Below, piece by piece: positions 9,259 through 18,342 of a stretch of 64,000 bases of DNA; the stretch's first letter is position 1, and every line of letters starts with the position of its first letter. The stretch is taken from contig CAZTDY010000001.1 of the NCBI GenBank assembly GCA_964612295.1, forward strand, positions 124,001-188,000. The letters are read 5' to 3'. Source of the stretch: CAYQJL01 sp964612295. Its GTDB lineage: Bacteria; Eisenbacteria; RBG-16-71-46; CAIMUX01; WJJG01. A program made the position numbers and the translations under genes. The notes beneath the pieces were generated by a model, which was given only the letters and a program-made list of their open reading frames with translations, ran no database searches and was not told where the DNA came from.

Positions 9259-11253
9259 CTAGGTCAGGCGCCGGTAGTCTTGCGGGTCACCGTCCATGTA
9301 GGAACTCGCGGTCCACAGTTTTTTGTAGAGGTCCGCGGCGGTTCTTTTCTGAAGACCCACCTCGGAGGCTGCCGTCCGCTCGTCGTGACCGGCGGCCCCT
9401 ACTTCGCTCTCCTCCATGACCTGCTGATGCTCCAGGAAGCGCTCTGTGAGCTCCTCGGGGCTGTAGCCGGCCAGCCTGGCGACCTGGGCAATCGATTCGC
9501 CCTTCGCCAGGACGTCGATGCGCGTCGTCCCTTCCTCGAAATAGACCGCTACCTCGGGGGGTTGACCGAAGAGATTGTGGTGAATCCCCATCACCTCTTG
9601 ATAAGCGCCGAGCAGGCAGATCGCGAGCAGATAGGGCTGTTCGTTGTTGCCGGCGTGGAGCTCGAGGGTCTCCTTGACGTCGCGGACATCGACGAAGGTG
9701 TCGATGACCCCGTCGGAATCGCAGGTGAGGTCCACCAAGATGCCTTGCTGGGTCGGCGTTTCATTGTGACGGTGGATCGGCAGCACCGGGAAGAGCTGAC
9801 CGATGGCCCAGGAATCGGGGGCGGAGTAGAACACGCTGAAGTTGCCCACGTACTTCTCCCGGAAGGCCTTCTCGAGACTTCGAAATTCGTCGGAGATGTA
9901 GCGGGTTTGCCGGGCATGACGGAGCGCCTGGCGACAGACCTGATAGAAGAGCTGCTCAGCGCGGGCCTTGTACTCGAGCGAGACGAAGCCCAGGTCGAAT
10001 AAGGTGAGAATTTCGGTCCGCACCTCGAGCGCATCGTGGTAGTACTCCCGGAAGTTCTTCACGGAGATCTCCCGGGCGATCTCATCCAGGGCGGCGAGTT
10101 GCGTGGGCATGTCCTCATCGGTCGGATTCCCGCCGGAGGAGAGCAGATCTTCGATCGCCGGATCCGGACTGGGCAGGTAGTCGACCGGCGTATCGCTTTC
10201 CCGGCTTTCGCAATTGGTAATCAGCAAAGTGTGATGCGCAACCAATGCCCTGCCACTTTCCGAAACCAAATGGGGCAACGGCACATTCTCCTCGAGACAC
10301 ACCTCGCGCACCGTATAGACGACGTTGTTCGCAAACTCCTGGAAGCTGTAGTTGACGCTGCTGTCCGAAGGCGTGCGGCTGCCGTCGTAGTCGACGCCTA
10401 AACCGCCTCCGACGTTGAGCGTGGTGAGCGGCACGCCGCGCGTGTGCAGTTTCGCGTAGACGCGGGCCGCTTCCTTGACCGCATCCTTGATCCGCCGAAC
10501 CGACGTGATCTGCGAGCCGATGTGATAGTGGAGCACCTGGAGCCTCGGCAACAGGCCCGCGGCATCGAAGGTGTCGGCCGCGGCCAGAAGAGCTGCGGCG
10601 CTCAGGCCGAATTTCGAAGTTTCCCCGCTCGATGCTTCCCACTTCCCGCTTCCGCGGCTGTGAAGGCGGCAGCGGAGTCCCAGCAGGGGGGCCGGACCCT
10701 CCCTGGGAATCTCCTCGAGAAGCACCTGCAATTCGGCGAGGCGCTCCAGGACCAGAACGATTTGCGTGGGGCCTCCTGATGCAGCTACGGCCATGCGGAC
10801 CATCTGCTCATCCTTGAAGCCGTTGATGCAGATCCAGGAGTCTGGGGGGAGTTGCTGGGCCAGTGCGATGGCCAGCTCGCCCTTGCTGCCGACCTCGAGG
10901 CCGAACGCTCCCGGCCGACCGGCGGCGGCCAGCCCCTCGACGACGGCCCGATTCGGATTGACCTTCAGCGGAAACACGCTGCGGTAGTGGCCTTCGTAGC
11001 CGCTTTCATCCATCGCGGCGTCGAAGCAGCCGTAGAGCAATCGCAACTGTGATTGCAGGATCTGGGGGAAACGGATGAGCAGGGGAGGCGTAAGGCCCTG
11101 TTCGGCGCACTGTTTAACGACTTGAACGAGCGACACCTGCCGGTCGTCGACAAACGGGCTGATCGCCATCTCCCCGCGCATGTTGATGGCGAAGTAGCCG
11201 GCGCCCCATTCCTCAACACCGTATGGGCTTTGGGTCTTCCGAAGACGCGTCAT
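9259..11253 (-). CDS. speA: Biosynthetic arginine decarboxylase
   Basis: 664 aa, close to the usual 630-660 of SpeA. It converts arginine to agmatine and CO2 with PLP, the first step of the agmatine route to putrescine/spermidine, in the cytoplasm. Visible family features: the PLP-lysine segment VFPLKVNPNR, the phosphate-binding stretch LNVGGGLGVDYDGS, and GSGKWEASSGETSKFG, the SpeA-typical glycine-serine segment before the barrel's later strands. The C-terminal domain carries the fold-III PLP barrel partner residues. ATG at 11253 is preceded by a purine-rich GGTGGGGGACAGG. No agmatinase or agmatine deiminase gene lies nearby, so polyamine genes are not clustered here. Confidence 0.93.
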   Translation of the reverse strand: MTRLRKTQSPYGVEEWGAGYFAINMRGEMAISPFVDDRQVSLVQVVKQCAEQGLTPPLLIRFPQILQSQLRLLYGCFDAAMDESGYEGHYRSVFPLKVNPNRAVVEGLAAAGRPGAFGLEVGSKGELAIALAQQLPPDSWICINGFKDEQMVRMAVAASGGPTQIVLVLERLAELQVLLEEIPREGPAPLLGLRCRLHSRGSGKWEASSGETSKFGLSAAALLAAADTFDAAGLLPRLQVLHYHIGSQITSVRRIKDAVKEAARVYAKLHTRGVPLTTLNVGGGLGVDYDGSRTPSDSSVNYSFQEFANNVVYTVREVCLEENVPLPHLVSESGRALVAHHTLLITNCESRESDTPVDYLPSPDPAIEDLLSSGGNPTDEDMPTQLAALDEIAREISVKNFREYYHDALEVRTEILTLFDLGFVSLEYKARAEQLFYQVCRQALRHARQTRYISDEFRSLEKAFREKYVGNFSVFYSAPDSWAIGQLFPVLPIHRHNETPTQQGILVDLTCDSDGVIDTFVDVRDVKETLELHAGNNEQPYLLAICLLGAYQEVMGIHHNLFGQPPEVAVYFEEGTTRIDVLAKGESIAQVARLAGYSPEELTERFLEHQQVMEESEVGAAGHDERTAASEVGLQKRTAADLYKKLWTASSYMDGDPQDYRRLT

Positions 11254-11306
11254 CGAACCTGTCCCCCACCTTGAATCCAGGCCGGGCCAGGGTACGCGAT
11301 TCGCGA

Positions 11307-12290
11307 CTAGAATTGGTAGCGCAAACTGAACCTGTGCGTATCGCCCAATTCGTCACGACCGAACGCCATGCCGTAGTCGAAGTGGGTCCCGCGCCACTGC
11401 AGGCCCACACCGGCCGCCGGCAGGACCTCGCTCGTGTCCCCGTCGTCGATTCGCCGGAGTCCGCCGCGCAGCGCCAGAGCGGGGCCGAGAGGCGACCACT
11501 CGACGCCGCCCGCCATGCGCTGCAGATGAGAGCGTTCCGCGTCGTAGACGAGCTCGGCGGGAATCCGCAGCGTCTCGGTCGGCCGCCAGGCAAGGCCGAA
11601 CTGCGCGCGCGGCACGAGGGTTTCCTCGTCCTTGTCTTCCCACTTCAAACCCGACCAGAAGGACCTCAGCATCAGCGAGGCCTGCAGCCGGGGCGTCAAG
11701 TCCCGGGCCAGCCCGAGATCGAAGGAGAAGCCTGACGCGTCGGTGTCATCCAAATCGGAGCGCACGATCAGCACGTGACCGGCCACGCCATATCGCATTC
11801 CCCACTTGCCCACGCGGGCAACGGCGAGTGCGATGTCGTATTCCCCATAGGACTCGGGTTCGAGATCGATTTGCGTCGATTGCACCGCGATGCCATAGAC
11901 GCTGCTCGGTGGACGCTCGACTTCGGAGATCTGTCCGCCGGTCCAGGAGGCCTCTCGCGCATAGCGCGGAAACGCCAAGAACACGCCGGTGTGATGGACC
12001 AGGTTGAGGCCGTAGAGGTCCGCGTAGGTCACCGCAACCCCGCTGTTCGACAGAGAGATGAGCTGGGCCGGATTGAAGTGGATCGCGGAAGGGTCGTCGG
12101 CCAGCGGTCCCAAAGCTCCGCCGAGCCCCGCGGCCCGTCCCCCGGGCTCGAGGTCGGCAAACGCGCCGGTCAACCCGTTTCCGCCGCCTTCCGCCGTGGC
12201 CGGAGTGGTCACGAGGCCGAGAAGGAACGCCGCGAGCAGCGCGCCCACCCAGGCGAGAGTACGGTGTCCGCGTGGCGCCTGCCGAGACAT
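11307..12290 (-). CDS. PorV/PorQ-like outer-membrane beta-barrel protein
   Basis: 327 aa. A signal peptide (LAWVGALLAAFLLGLVTTPATA) precedes GLTGAFADLEPGGRAAGLGGALGPLADDPSAIHFNPAQL, the characteristic N-terminal region of PorV/UPF0164 barrels (GARA.GMGGA..A.ADD..A...NPA.L). The rest is alternating polar/hydrophobic strands and ends in Phe, as outer-membrane barrels do. In type IX secretion PorV shuttles cargo to the attachment complex. The gene starts 11 bases after the stop of a secreted protein with a FlgD-like tail, so the two are very probably co-transcribed. The start ATG has only AGG directly upstream, suggesting translational coupling. PorV function in this lineage is inference. Confidence 0.72.
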   Translation of the reverse strand: MSRQAPRGHRTLAWVGALLAAFLLGLVTTPATAEGGGNGLTGAFADLEPGGRAAGLGGALGPLADDPSAIHFNPAQLISLSNSGVAVTYADLYGLNLVHHTGVFLAFPRYAREASWTGGQISEVERPPSSVYGIAVQSTQIDLEPESYGEYDIALAVARVGKWGMRYGVAGHVLIVRSDLDDTDASGFSFDLGLARDLTPRLQASLMLRSFWSGLKWEDKDEETLVPRAQFGLAWRPTETLRIPAELVYDAERSHLQRMAGGVEWSPLGPALALRGGLRRIDDGDTSEVLPAAGVGLQWRGTHFDYGMAFGRDELGDTHRFSLRYQF

Positions 12291-12300
12291 CCTGCGTATG

Positions 12301-14871
12301 CTAGCGTTTGAACACAAAGGCCCTGACCTCCTCCTTTTCGGAGCGTGTACCTGCTGACACGGTTCGAATGCGCAGCAGATATGCACCCCGGCGCACATCG
12401 ACACCATCGGCATTGCGTCCATCCCACGCTTGGTTGACGTGGTAGAGAGTCGGACTACCCTGATAGGACCACGACCTGATCCGGCTCCCCTCCAGATTGT
12501 AGATCTGAAGATCGATCGATTCCCATCCGTCCGGACCGGCAAGCACGAATTCATCTCCCGGGACGAACGGTTTGGGCACGGTGACGAGCAGAGCGGCCAC
12601 CCTGAAAATCGCGAACTCGAGCGATTCGGTCGATGGATTTCCCAGCACGTCGGTCGCCACCAAGGTCACTACATTCTGCCCTTCTTCGAGCGGAAGGAGG
12701 AACGAGAAGTTCAGATCCTGATCCGCATCCGCGGAGACAATCACCGGATCTTCGAGGACGTCGGTCGCGATCGTGGCGGTCACCCCTGACGCGCCCTCGG
12801 GCACAGATCCCGTCAGGGTCAGTTGCGCCTCTGCGGTTTGCTGGGGTGTCGATCCGGTGAGCTGGGGGCCGCCCTCGGGGCCTTCGTTGTCCATCTCGAA
12901 ATAGAGCGGCGGGGTCGTGTCGCGCCCGCAGCCGTTGTCCTTCACGAAGACCCTTCCCAACAGCGGGTACGGGTCCTGGCCTTCGTCGCAGCAGGCGTTG
13001 ATCCCGAAGGTGTAGTCGAGCTGATAGACTCTCGTGGAGTCGGTGCTGAGCGAATCGATCTTGCTCTTCGACAGACGGGCGCTCTCGTAGCTCATGTCCA
13101 CATCGGACAGATCCGCGCTGATCCAGAGATTCGACGTCGTGAGCCAGGCGGATTGAATCGAGAGTTCGCCGCCATTGCTGACCAGGTAGAGCGTATCCCC
13201 GTTGGGGACGTTGAAGTCCCCGGGCGAAACGACCTTGGTCCAGAGATGTTCGGGGGGTTGGTTCGAAAGGCAGAAACGCAAGTTGCGCGTCGTCGTGCTG
13301 TCGCCCGTGGCGGGGTTGATCGCGGTGATGGGGATGGGGAGGTCGTTCTCGTCCTCCATGAGATTGCCATCGCTGATCGTGTACTCGAACCCGTAGCAGA
13401 ACCAGGTCTCGTACTCGCCTTCCACCATCACGCTGTCGATGCTCTCGCACGGCACGCCCCAAACCACGCCGGGGGCTTGGCTGTCGACCTGGGTGAAGTC
13501 CGCGAAGACCTCGTAGTTTGCGTGGCTGTCCCAATAGCAGTAGAACTGAACGTAGTCGCCATTGGTGACCTGGAACTCCGGTTGAGAGGCGGTAGAGTCC
13601 GAAGTCACCTCGTCCGGGTTCGGCCAGTTGACGACCGCCCGCTTGAATTCGGGTGCCCCGGCTCGGCGAATCACGTACTCGGTCGAGGGGGAGCTAAGAT
13701 TCCCGGCGACGTCCCGCCCATAGGCAACGATGTGATTGGCCCCGGCCCCCAACGCGAGTGTGTCATAGAACTGCAGCTCGTTTTCGACGCCGAAGACGGG
13801 GAAGACGTGCTCAGTCGTGCTGTTTCGAATCAGGAGCAGCTCACTGGAGCCCTCGGGAGCCGTGCCGTAGAGGATGATCTCGGTCGCGTCGGTCTCCTCC
13901 GGTATCTCGCTTTCGAAAACCGGGCTTCCCTCGGGGCCGTCATTGTCGATTTCGATCGTGACGATCACCGAATCGCGACCGCACCCCCCGTCACTTGCGT
14001 ATATCCGAATGGGCACCGGGTAGTCGCTGCCGGTGAATCCGTCTTCGCTCAGCAGATATTCCAGTCGCCAGGTGACCAGGCTGTCACCCACCCCGTCCAC
14101 CGGCCAGGCGAACAGGTCGGCCGAGTCGAAGCTGCTATCGGCCGCCGAGAGGTCGGCGGTGACCGAAAGCGAGCCGGTTGCATAGCGCCAGGTCGATTCC
14201 ATCTCCAGTCGGTCACCATTGCCCACCACGTAGTAGGTCTGCCCGTCGTGTTCGACGAATCGGCTGGCATCTCCGATGAACTCGGTTCCGACATGTTCGG
14301 GAGGATGGTTCGACATGCAGAATCGCAGGGCCTCGTCGGTCGCGCTGGTCGACGAGACCGTATCGACCGCCGTCACCGGAACAGCAATGTCCGCCGCGTC
14401 GGCGATCGACCCCGGATCCGACAGGGTCCAGGTGAAGCGGAAGCTGGCCCAGGTGTCGGTGGTTTCCTCACCGACCACGATTGCGGTGTCACCGACATAG
14501 ACGCCGTAGACCGGATCGGTCGCGGCGGCGTCCAACGCGCTCAGATCGGCTGAGACGGAATAGGGCGATCCATGGCTGGGGACGTCCCAGTAGAAATAGA
14601 ATTCGATGAAATCACCGTCCTGGAGCGATGGGCCCGGTTGCGCGATGCGATACCCCTTGGCCAGGGGAGTGTCGAGGGCATCCTTCGCAAGATAGGCCCC
14701 GGGGAGCAGATGCACGGGTGAGTGGGCCGGCGCGGAGCGGGGCGTAGCCTCCTCCAGCGCCACGGCGACCAGGGTGCAGAGCGCCAAAAGCACTCCCGCC
14801 CGGAGCCAGGTCAGGGGGGAGAGCCGCAGCCGTGCCGTTCTCGATTCCGGACGGTGGGACGTTGATCTCAT
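12301..14871 (-). CDS. Secreted repeat protein with FlgD-like C-terminal sorting module
   Basis: 856 aa, exported (hydrophobic core WLRAGVLLALCTLVAVAL). It is built from two similar blocks of about 300 residues, each with DGDFIEFYFYWD / GDYVQFYCYWD, then FRFTWTLSD / FCYGFEYTISD, then LRFCMSNHPPEH / LRFCLSNQPPEH and a CGRDSV / CGRDTT pair. This indicates an internal duplication of a beta-sandwich module with paired cysteines. The last 90 residues (IDLQIYNLEGSRIRSW ... WDGRNADGVDVRRGAYLLRI) form a FlgD-type sorting module. ATG at 14871 has GAGGAG five bases away. Ligand or enzymatic role is not apparent. It sits directly upstream of the PorV-like gene. Confidence 0.75.
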   Translation of the reverse strand: MRSTSHRPESRTARLRLSPLTWLRAGVLLALCTLVAVALEEATPRSAPAHSPVHLLPGAYLAKDALDTPLAKGYRIAQPGPSLQDGDFIEFYFYWDVPSHGSPYSVSADLSALDAAATDPVYGVYVGDTAIVVGEETTDTWASFRFTWTLSDPGSIADAADIAVPVTAVDTVSSTSATDEALRFCMSNHPPEHVGTEFIGDASRFVEHDGQTYYVVGNGDRLEMESTWRYATGSLSVTADLSAADSSFDSADLFAWPVDGVGDSLVTWRLEYLLSEDGFTGSDYPVPIRIYASDGGCGRDSVIVTIEIDNDGPEGSPVFESEIPEETDATEIILYGTAPEGSSELLLIRNSTTEHVFPVFGVENELQFYDTLALGAGANHIVAYGRDVAGNLSSPSTEYVIRRAGAPEFKRAVVNWPNPDEVTSDSTASQPEFQVTNGDYVQFYCYWDSHANYEVFADFTQVDSQAPGVVWGVPCESIDSVMVEGEYETWFCYGFEYTISDGNLMEDENDLPIPITAINPATGDSTTTRNLRFCLSNQPPEHLWTKVVSPGDFNVPNGDTLYLVSNGGELSIQSAWLTTSNLWISADLSDVDMSYESARLSKSKIDSLSTDSTRVYQLDYTFGINACCDEGQDPYPLLGRVFVKDNGCGRDTTPPLYFEMDNEGPEGGPQLTGSTPQQTAEAQLTLTGSVPEGASGVTATIATDVLEDPVIVSADADQDLNFSFLLPLEEGQNVVTLVATDVLGNPSTESLEFAIFRVAALLVTVPKPFVPGDEFVLAGPDGWESIDLQIYNLEGSRIRSWSYQGSPTLYHVNQAWDGRNADGVDVRRGAYLLRIRTVSAGTRSEKEEVRAFVFKR

Positions 14872-15114
14872 TCTAGCTCCTCAGGCCCAAGGACGGACCG
14901 ACACCCGCCGGGGGCGTGGTCACTCGGGTTGTTCCCCTCGGGGGCCGGCCTGGCGCGGTGCCAAGCGCTATCGGGGACCCCCATTCCACTCATCATATTC
15001 GTTCCAGGACGCCGGTGATCTTCGCCACGGTCATCTAGGTTGTCAAAGGAATTTACCCTGCCGGAGGCAGGTGGTTTCCTACCGGATGTGGTCAGGATCG
15101 ATGACTTCCCCCAC
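14872..15114. other. Divergent intergenic region
   Basis: Spacer between two divergent genes. A compact hairpin, CCTGCC-GGA-GGCAGG (15057-15071), lies about 45 bases upstream of the glycosyltransferase promoter and could be an operator or a short terminator. No ORF of coding quality is present. Confidence 0.35.
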
Positions 15115-15143
15115 TTGAGCAGACCGGCCGCTCATGCTAGACA
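15115..15143 (+). promoter_or_regulatory. Sigma-70-type promoter, leaderless arrangement
   Basis: TTGAGC (15115-15120), 17 bases, then TAGACA (15138-15143), preceded by an extended TGC. The predicted start of transcription falls on the GTG start codon at 15150, and no ribosome-binding site is visible before that codon. Confidence 0.5.
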
Positions 15144-15149
15144 CGGGCA

Positions 15150-16328
15150 GTGAACGAACCACTCCGTATTCTTCATCTGGCCCTGATCCGCTTCTGGAGC
15201 GCGATCGCCTGGCACACCGTCACCTTGGCCGGGGCGCTCCGAGACCGCGGACACGAGGTGGGGGTCGTCGGTGCCGCCGGCAGTCCCCTCCTGGGCCGTG
15301 CCGTCGAGGCCGGGCTCACCCTCCCCGGGGCCGAACCCTTCCCCTATGTGCGACCCTGGAATTGGGCCGGCACCGTTGGCCAGGTTCGCCGGTTGCTCAG
15401 GACCCAGCGCTGTGATGTGGTTTTCGTGCACACCGGTTCGGGGCACTTCGAGGCCCATCTGGCGCGGACCCGGTTTCCCACCGCGATCGTGCGGATTCGG
15501 GCCGATGCCCGCCGACCCCGCGGCCACCCCGGCAACAAGTGGCTCCACCGAAGCGGCGCGGAGCGCGTTGCCGTCTCGGGCGCCTATATGCAGGAGGACC
15601 ACCTGGGCGGCTGGGATCTTCCGCCCGGGCAGGTGATCCACCTCCCCCCGGGGATCGATGTGGATCACATCGCCGGCCATCCCGGGCATGACCGAGCCGC
15701 CGCCCGCCGCGAGCTTGGCGAGCGCTATCGATTGCCGGCCGGCGAGCCCTGGATCGGGATCATCGGCCGCCTGTCTCCGGTGAAGGGGCACGAGGTTCTG
15801 CTGGAGGCGATGACCTTGGTCAGACGGAAGCGAGAGCAGTTCCGCCTGTTCGTGGTGGGGGGCGAAGCAGAAGTGTCCACAGACTCGCTGCGGCAACTGG
15901 CGCGCTATCTGGGCATCGAACAGCGGGTTGTGTTCACCGGTCTGGTCGACGATCCTCTCAAGCACGCGGCCGCGCTCGATGTCGGGGTCGTCAGCAGTCT
16001 CGGGTCCGAAGCCGTTTCGCGCAGCGCTCTGGAGTTCATGGCGGTGGGCGTGCCGGTGGTGGCGACACGGGTGGGGATCCTGCCCGAGGTAGTGGACGAC
16101 GAGGCGCATCTGGTTGTGCCGGGCGATCCCGGGGCACTGGCCCGTTCGATCGCCGGCCTTCTCGCGGACCCTGAGCGGGCCACCCGGTTGGGATTGGCCG
16201 GACAACAGCGGGCCCGGAAGCGCTACAACCTCGGGCCCTTGGCCGAACGAGCCGAACAGGTGGCGCGGGAGGCGATCCGTGTTCGCCGCGAGAGCAGGGA
16301 AAGGTGGGGTGAGCCATGGAGCGGCTAA
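15150..16328 (+). CDS. GT4-family glycosyltransferase
   Basis: 392 aa GT-B enzyme, probably adding a sugar to LPS core, O-antigen or another envelope glycan at the cytoplasmic face of the inner membrane. The N-terminal acceptor half starts with LRILHLALIRFWSAIAWHTV. The donor half has IGIIGRLSPVKGHEVLLEAM and the E-x7-E-like segment EAVSRSALEF, then GVPVVATRVGILPEVV. The start is GTG with no ribosome site. The promoter spacing suggests a leaderless mRNA. The gene overlaps the next glycosyltransferase by 13 bases, so the two form an operon. Donor and acceptor sugars cannot be read from the sequence. Confidence 0.85.
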   Translation: MNEPLRILHLALIRFWSAIAWHTVTLAGALRDRGHEVGVVGAAGSPLLGRAVEAGLTLPGAEPFPYVRPWNWAGTVGQVRRLLRTQRCDVVFVHTGSGHFEAHLARTRFPTAIVRIRADARRPRGHPGNKWLHRSGAERVAVSGAYMQEDHLGGWDLPPGQVIHLPPGIDVDHIAGHPGHDRAAARRELGERYRLPAGEPWIGIIGRLSPVKGHEVLLEAMTLVRRKREQFRLFVVGGEAEVSTDSLRQLARYLGIEQRVVFTGLVDDPLKHAAALDVGVVSSLGSEAVSRSALEFMAVGVPVVATRVGILPEVVDDEAHLVVPGDPGALARSIAGLLADPERATRLGLAGQQRARKRYNLGPLAERAEQVAREAIRVRRESRERWGEPWSG

Positions 16329-17101
16329 CGAGGCTTCCGGTCACCGCCATCATCATCGCCTTCAATGAGGCCGACCGGATCGGGCGTGCCCTCCGAAGCT
16401 TATCCTGGGTCGACGAGATCGTCGTCCTCGACTCGGGCAGCACCGACGAGACGCAGCCTCTCGCTCGAGACGCGGGCGCTCAGGTTCACGTGCATCCCTG
16501 GGAAGGCTATGCGAAGCAGAAGACGATCGCGACCGGCCACGCGACCCACCGGTGGATTCTCTGGATCGATGCCGATGAAGAGGTGACCCCCGAGCTGCGG
16601 ACGTCGATCGAACAAGCCCTGGCTCTCCAGGCGGGTACATCCCCGCCGGTCTTCAGTGCCTACGCCATGAACCGGCGGACCTCCTACCTCGGAAAGCTCC
16701 TGCGATTCGGGGGCTGGTACCCGGATCGAAAGGTGCGCCTCTTCGATCGCGAGCGGGCCGGATTCGGCGCGGAACTCGTTCACGAGGAACTTCGGGTGGA
16801 CGGTTCCGTGGGGGGGCTGCGGGGTGACCTGAATCATTACTCGTATCGTGATCTCAATCATCACATCGAAAAGACCCATGAAATGGCCCGGCTCTGGGCC
16901 GCGCAAAACAGCGGGCGCAGTCGCGTGGCACTGTGGGAGCTTCTCATTCATCCGGCCGCCAAGGCGCTGAAGAGCTACGTGGTGCACGCAGGCTTTCTGG
17001 AGGGTTGGCGCGGTCTTCTGGTGGCAGGGGTGGCCAGCTATTCGGTGTGGCTCAAGTATGCGCTGCTCCGTGAGGCGCAGGCGAAACGCGAATCCGGTTG
17101 A
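16316..17101 (+). CDS. GT2-family glycosyltransferase (WaaE/KdtX-like)
   Basis: 261 aa GT-A fold enzyme. Visible are the nucleotide-sugar motif IIIAFNEADRIGRALRSL, EIVVLDSGSTDET, the metal-binding WILWIDADEEV, and later GGWYPDRKVRLFDR and ELVHEEL. These match the WaaE/KdtX group that adds glucose or heptose branches to LPS inner core. A hydrophobic C-terminal region (GWRGLLVAGVASYSVWLKYALL) may associate with the membrane. It overlaps the end of the GT4 gene, which implies translational coupling. The assignment to LPS is family inference; capsule or glycoprotein glycans are alternatives. Confidence 0.83.
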   Translation: MERLTRLPVTAIIIAFNEADRIGRALRSLSWVDEIVVLDSGSTDETQPLARDAGAQVHVHPWEGYAKQKTIATGHATHRWILWIDADEEVTPELRTSIEQALALQAGTSPPVFSAYAMNRRTSYLGKLLRFGGWYPDRKVRLFDRERAGFGAELVHEELRVDGSVGGLRGDLNHYSYRDLNHHIEKTHEMARLWAAQNSGRSRVALWELLIHPAAKALKSYVVHAGFLEGWRGLLVAGVASYSVWLKYALLREAQAKRESG

Positions 17102-17104
17102 CGC

Positions 17105-17165
17105 TGCTCAATCGTTCCGGCCTGGCAGGAGTATGCGGGGGATGCTCAATCGTTCCGGCCTGGCA
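17105..17165. repeat. 38-bp tandem duplication at the 3' end of alr
   Basis: A 23-bp sequence starting TGCTCAATCGTTCCGG occurs identically at 17105-17127 and 17143-17165. The flanking bases are similar too. Read on the minus strand, the second copy would encode PRILLPGRND-stop, nearly repeating the real alr terminus PRILVPGRND-stop, but it lies after the genuine stop codon. Confidence 0.8.
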
Positions 17166-18342
17166 CTAGAATGCGCGGGATGTGATCGCCCAGCCGGGCA
17201 ACGATCTCATAGTTGATCGTCCCACAGAGGTTCGCCAGGGTATCGGCCGAGATGGTCTCCCCACCGCTCTGGCCGATCAGGATCACCTCCTCCTCCAGCC
17301 CCACATCGGGAAGGTCGCTGATGTCGATCATGGTCATGTTCATGCATACGCGCCCCACGACGGGCGCGCGACGTCCCCGGACGAGGACGTGTCCGTGACC
17401 GGATAGACGGCGATCGTAGCCGTCATAGTAGCCAATCGGCAGCACCGCCAGACGCATGGGGTGGGTCGTTCGGAAGGTGCACCCGTATCCAACATACGCG
17501 CCCACATCCACGCTCTTGATCTGCGCAATGCGAGTCTTCCAGCTGAGGACGGGAATCAACTCAGGGCCCATCGACTTGTCCAGGAGGGTGGACAGATAGG
17601 TTTCCCGGGACGGCCAAAGACCATAGGTCGCGATCCCGAGCCGCACCAGGTCCCCGTAGGTTTGGGGCATCACGATCGCCGCGGCGCTACAGGCCGAGTG
17701 AATCATCTCGGCCCGCTGGCCGTGCGCGAGGAATGCGTCGGACGCCGCCCGCAATTGGCTGAGCTGCCCCTTCGCATAGGTGTGATCGGTGGTGTCTTCG
17801 ATGTTGGCGAAGTGCGTGTGCAATCCTCGCAGGTGGATCCTGGACAGGTCCGCGAGACGTTCGCACCAGGTCGGTATCTCCTCGGGCTGGACGCCCTGGC
17901 GATGGGTTCCCGTTTCGACCTTGATGTGGATGGCGACGTCGCGCGCCATTTTCTCAGCGGCCGCGGCCAGTGCCTCGAGCACCTCGATACTCGAGACGGT
18001 GGGCTCGAGACCGGCCGCCACCACGGCCTCGGCCTCGTCGGGCAGGCTCGGACCCAACAGACAGACCGGTATGTCACCAGCCAGCTCTCGAATCCGGGCG
18101 AACTCGTCGAGGGAGTGCACCCCCAGATAGTCAACGCCTTCGGCCACCGCCAAGGGAACGATGACCTGGTCGCCGTGACCGTAGGCATTGGCTTTGACCA
18201 CCGCCATCATCTTGACCTCGGTCCCGATACGGCGCCGAAATGCTCGGAGATTGTGCCGATAGGCCCGCGCACTGATCTCCAGCCACTGAGGCAGACCGGC
18301 CGCCAGATCCGTGCCGGCCGATGGGGCAGGGCGGTTGTTCAT
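17146..18342 (-). CDS. alr: Alanine racemase
   Basis: 398 aa, slightly longer than the common 360-380. It interconverts L- and D-alanine with PLP for peptidoglycan synthesis. Lys50 in MMAVVKANAYGHG is the PLP lysine. The second-subunit catalytic tyrosine region is visible as VGYGCTFRT, and CMNMTMIDISDLP is the conserved substrate-site strand. The start ATG overlaps the stop of the upstream exonuclease gene as ATGA, so translation is probably coupled. The tail is partly duplicated beyond the stop codon. Essential-gene status is expected if this is the only copy, which the window cannot show. Confidence 0.94.
   Translation of the reverse strand: MNNRPAPSAGTDLAAGLPQWLEISARAYRHNLRAFRRRIGTEVKMMAVVKANAYGHGDQVIVPLAVAEGVDYLGVHSLDEFARIRELAGDIPVCLLGPSLPDEAEAVVAAGLEPTVSSIEVLEALAAAAEKMARDVAIHIKVETGTHRQGVQPEEIPTWCERLADLSRIHLRGLHTHFANIEDTTDHTYAKGQLSQLRAASDAFLAHGQRAEMIHSACSAAAIVMPQTYGDLVRLGIATYGLWPSRETYLSTLLDKSMGPELIPVLSWKTRIAQIKSVDVGAYVGYGCTFRTTHPMRLAVLPIGYYDGYDRRLSGHGHVLVRGRRAPVVGRVCMNMTMIDISDLPDVGLEEEVILIGQSGGETISADTLANLCGTINYEIVARLGDHIPRILVPGRND

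Noticed and set aside
10620..10660. Short CCCACTTCCCGC-like sequence in speA resembling the tract after tmk
   Set aside because: It encodes the conserved SpeA segment GSGKWEASSGETSKFG, so it is ordinary coding sequence and not an inserted repeat.
12823..14553. 576-codon plus-strand frame opposite the secreted repeat protein
   Set aside because: No signal, domain or start site; the minus-strand gene has internal repeats, signal peptide and ribosome site.
17160..17175. Sigma-54-like TGGCAC...TGC at the end of alr
   Set aside because: GG and GC are nine bases apart rather than ten, and it lies within a coding end without a downstream plus-strand gene.
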